In this document: positions 4,018 through 5,294 of the stretch, in pieces
Numbering within the stretch: the first letter of the stretch is position 1
Layout of the letters: every line of letters starts with the position of its first letter
NCBI GenBank assembly: GCA_003518045.1
Contig: DOZK01000027.1
Span: 1 to 5,294 of the forward strand
Reading direction: 5' to 3'
DNA length: 5,294 nucleotides
Source of the DNA: Candidatus Nomurabacteria bacterium
GTDB lineage: Bacteria > Patescibacteriota > Minisyncoccia > Phycocordibacterales > UBA5272
Program-made: the position numbers and the translations under genes
Notes under the pieces: generated by a model
What the model was told of the DNA's origin: nothing
The model's input: the letters and a program-made list of their open reading frames with translations, nothing else
The model's database searches: none

Positions 4018-4111
4018 TTGTGTCATCCTCGCGAATGCGGAGACCTGCCTCGCCGGCAAGGCGGGTCCAGTGTCTGTACCTGGATCCCAGGTCAAGCCTG
4101 GGATGACACAA
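4018..4111. repeat. Composite mobile palindrome: a large palindromic repeat with a second palindrome nested inside
   Basis: The outer ends TTGTGTCATCC (4018-4028) and GGATGACACAA (4101-4111) are perfect 11-bp inverted repeats. The right half (CCTGGATCCCAGG..., CCCAGGTCAAGCCTGGG) is typical of the family of the element in the RT gene. The left half is interrupted by the 24-base GC-rich palindrome (4044-4067) that is identical to 922-945. Removing it restores a plausible left arm reading GGAGA then CCAGTGTC. The nested order implies that the small palindrome inserted after the large one. Confidence 0.7.
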
Positions 4112-4181
4112 GATACCCCACCTGCTTGCTGCGAGGTAGTTCATTTCGAAATTGCATTTCCTATTGGCTATACCCTAGTGG

Positions 4182-5240
4182 CTAAAGACTAACCCTGTAC
4201 CTCCCCTCATTTTTTGCGAAGGCTTCTTTTGACGGGAATTTATAAACATAGCCATATTGTTTTGTAAGCTTTGACCCGTCCACTGCGATTGGATAAGAAT
4301 ATCCTCGCCAACTTCCAGGTGATGTAGGAATTTTCCCTCGTGTTGCATGCCAAAAGAAAAAGAATGCAAGGCGTGCCATCCATGGATAGATTGGAAGCGT
4401 CTTTTTACCGACAGCCTCTGCCATATCTTTTCCAAAAACACAGTCCCCTGGCGGAGAAATATTAAATACTTCATAATTTCCTTCCAATTCATTAAAACTA
4501 AATAATGCCATAATATCTGTAACGTCATCCTCGTGAAGATATTGACGTAGCCAATTCTTGGTTACTGGTACATATGAAGTAAGAACCATAACCATGTTAT
4601 TTACAAAACCACGCTTGAGACTTCCTGATAATGCAGACTGCAATCCGAAACGAATACGGTCATAACGCCCACGTGGGCCAGTGATAGCTGCGGGACGCAC
4701 AACAAAAACTTGTCCATTCCAATTATTTTCTTTTGCTTTTTTATATCTCTCTTCTAAATGCTCCTCGCATATTCTTTTCTCTTCTGAATAAAGATACTCG
4801 GAGACCATAAAAGGCTCGGACTCTTTATAAAAATGGTCAACGGTATTTTCCGGAAAGGCACCATACGAAGCAACAGTTGAGAAATGAATTAATTTTTTAA
4901 CTGATGGATTATTAAAAGCAAAATCAAAAATTTTATCAGACCCGTCTATATTCCATTTCCATTCTGTCTTTTCATTTCCATACATATGACGAATTTGCCA
5001 TGCAGTATGAATAACAACATCTGGATTATAACTTTTAACTTCTTCTTCCCAATTATTGTCCGATGTGTTTGTTTTAATAAAAATAATTTTATGTTTATTA
5101 GGATTATTTTTAGTTAAATCTGTCTCCTCTTCTTTATCAAGAGTAATAATCTTTTCGACATCATCACGCTTAGCGAACTGGTCGCAAAGCATTGCCCCGA
5201 CATATCCCGCTCCACCTGTAATAAAAAGTGTATGTTTCAT
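4182..5240 (-). CDS. NAD-dependent epimerase/dehydratase (extended SDR family)
   Basis: A 352-residue extended short-chain dehydrogenase/reductase, the group that interconverts nucleotide sugars (for example UDP-glucose 4-epimerase and related dehydratases/reductases). The Rossmann dinucleotide motif TGGAGYVG is at residues 8-15, right after the first beta strand KHTLFI. Asp35 at the end of strand 2 (IITLD) favours NAD over NADP. VVIHTAW (75-81) stands in the position of the usual hxAA motif. STVASYG (121-127) supplies the catalytic Ser/Thr, and Y151-SEE-K155 is the YxxxK catalytic pair. VVRPAAITGPRGR (180-192) is the family's conserved RPxxxxGP strand. The C-terminal part defines the substrate and is not diagnostic; SYVPVTKNWLRQYLHEDDVTDIM includes the common 'hedDV' stretch. 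FFFF at 293-296 may be membrane-proximal but is too short to span. Substrate unknown. It is transcribed towards the DGR, separated by 480 bases, and is not obviously part of it. Confidence 0.92.
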   Translation of the reverse strand: MKHTLFITGGAGYVGAMLCDQFAKRDDVEKIITLDKEEETDLTKNNPNKHKIIFIKTNTSDNNWEEEVKSYNPDVVIHTAWQIRHMYGNEKTEWKWNIDGSDKIFDFAFNNPSVKKLIHFSTVASYGAFPENTVDHFYKESEPFMVSEYLYSEEKRICEEHLEERYKKAKENNWNGQVFVVRPAAITGPRGRYDRIRFGLQSALSGSLKRGFVNNMVMVLTSYVPVTKNWLRQYLHEDDVTDIMALFSFNELEGNYEVFNISPPGDCVFGKDMAEAVGKKTLPIYPWMARLAFFFFWHATRGKIPTSPGSWRGYSYPIAVDGSKLTKQYGYVYKFPSKEAFAKNEGRYRVSL

Positions 5241-5246
5241 AATATG

Positions 5247-5255
5247 ATTTTAGCA
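5247..5255 (-). promoter_or_regulatory. Extended -10 promoter of the epimerase gene, leaderless arrangement
   Basis: The minus strand reads TGCTAAAAT (a TGn extension followed by TAAAAT) six bases before the ATG at 5240. The start site would fall on or next to the A of the ATG, leaving no leader and no SD. No good -35 is visible at the right distance, which is common for extended -10 promoters. Confidence 0.5.
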
Positions 5256-5294
5256 CAAAATTTTAAATTATGGAGTTAATAAACATTTAGTGTT

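Larger units (their letters stand above)
3915..4181. other. Repeat-rich intergenic region between the target promoter and the epimerase gene
   Basis: No gene is present; open frames here merely read through palindromes. It holds, in order, an AT-rich stretch upstream of the target promoter, a 13-bp perfect hairpin (3948-3976), a degenerate palindrome around 3993-4018 (ATTCC...GGAAT with GCTTGCT inside), a composite mobile palindrome (4018-4111), and a second CTGCTTGCTGCGAGG-type fragment at about 4122-4136. Confidence 0.6.

Noticed and set aside
909..4111. CRISPR array from the recurrent palindromes
   Set aside because: Only two or three copies occur, kilobases apart, with no regular spacers and no cas genes.
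4175..4528. A 117-residue minus-strand frame and the plus-strand 5056-5247 frame
   Set aside because: Both are out-of-frame shadows inside the well-supported epimerase gene.

Overview
The window reads as a chromosomal segment of a small-genome, AT-rich bacterium, most plausibly a Candidate Phyla Radiation / Patescibacteria (Parcubacteria-like) lineage. This is an inference. It rests on a complete diversity-generating retroelement (DGR) whose target lacks a signal peptide, on short mRNA leaders, and on small GC-rich palindromic repeats between AT-rich genes. UGA is used as a stop (target gene) and never occurs inside a gene, so the standard code fits and the UGA-glycine code of Gracilibacteria does not.

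Layout. Positions 1-218 hold no gene I can recognise. At 219-857 (minus) lies ribosomal protein bL25 (Ctc type), apparently transcribed without a leader. From about 988 to 3914 lies the DGR: the reverse transcriptase gene (988-2058, minus), avd (2094-2471, plus, opposite to everything else in the system), the template repeat TR (2513-2631), a spacer with a likely TR promoter and a target-gene terminator, and the variable target gene (2955-3701, minus) whose last 40 codons are the variable repeat VR (2959-3077). The target gene has a strong sigma70-type promoter with two dyads and a structured leader of roughly 180 nt. Positions 3915-4181 are a repeat-rich intergenic stretch with nested palindromes. 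At 4182-5240 (minus) lies an NAD-dependent epimerase/dehydratase (extended SDR), also apparently leaderless.

How the parts work together. TR and VR align without gaps over 119 bases with 20 differences. Read on the minus strand, every one of the 20 replaces a TR adenine. This is the signature of adenine-directed mutagenic retrohoming: TR RNA is copied by the RT with Avd, adenines are misread, and the cDNA replaces VR at the 3' end of the target gene. The changes fall in 15 amino-acid positions of a C-terminal segment that resembles DGR C-type-lectin-like ligand-binding tails. Non-adenine positions are identical, so the element has been active since TR and VR diverged.

The unusual points are these: (i) an 86-bp palindromic repeat inserted in frame between the catalytic motifs of the RT; (ii) avd on the opposite strand between TR and RT, so any TR-RT read-through RNA is antisense to avd; (iii) an 11-C tract and a 12-bp hairpin at the avd/RT divergence, where one extra C would join avd to an upstream ATG; (iv) a target gene at about 55% GC in sampled lines beside RT and avd at about 25-28%; (v) hairpins that appear to bound a discrete TR RNA.
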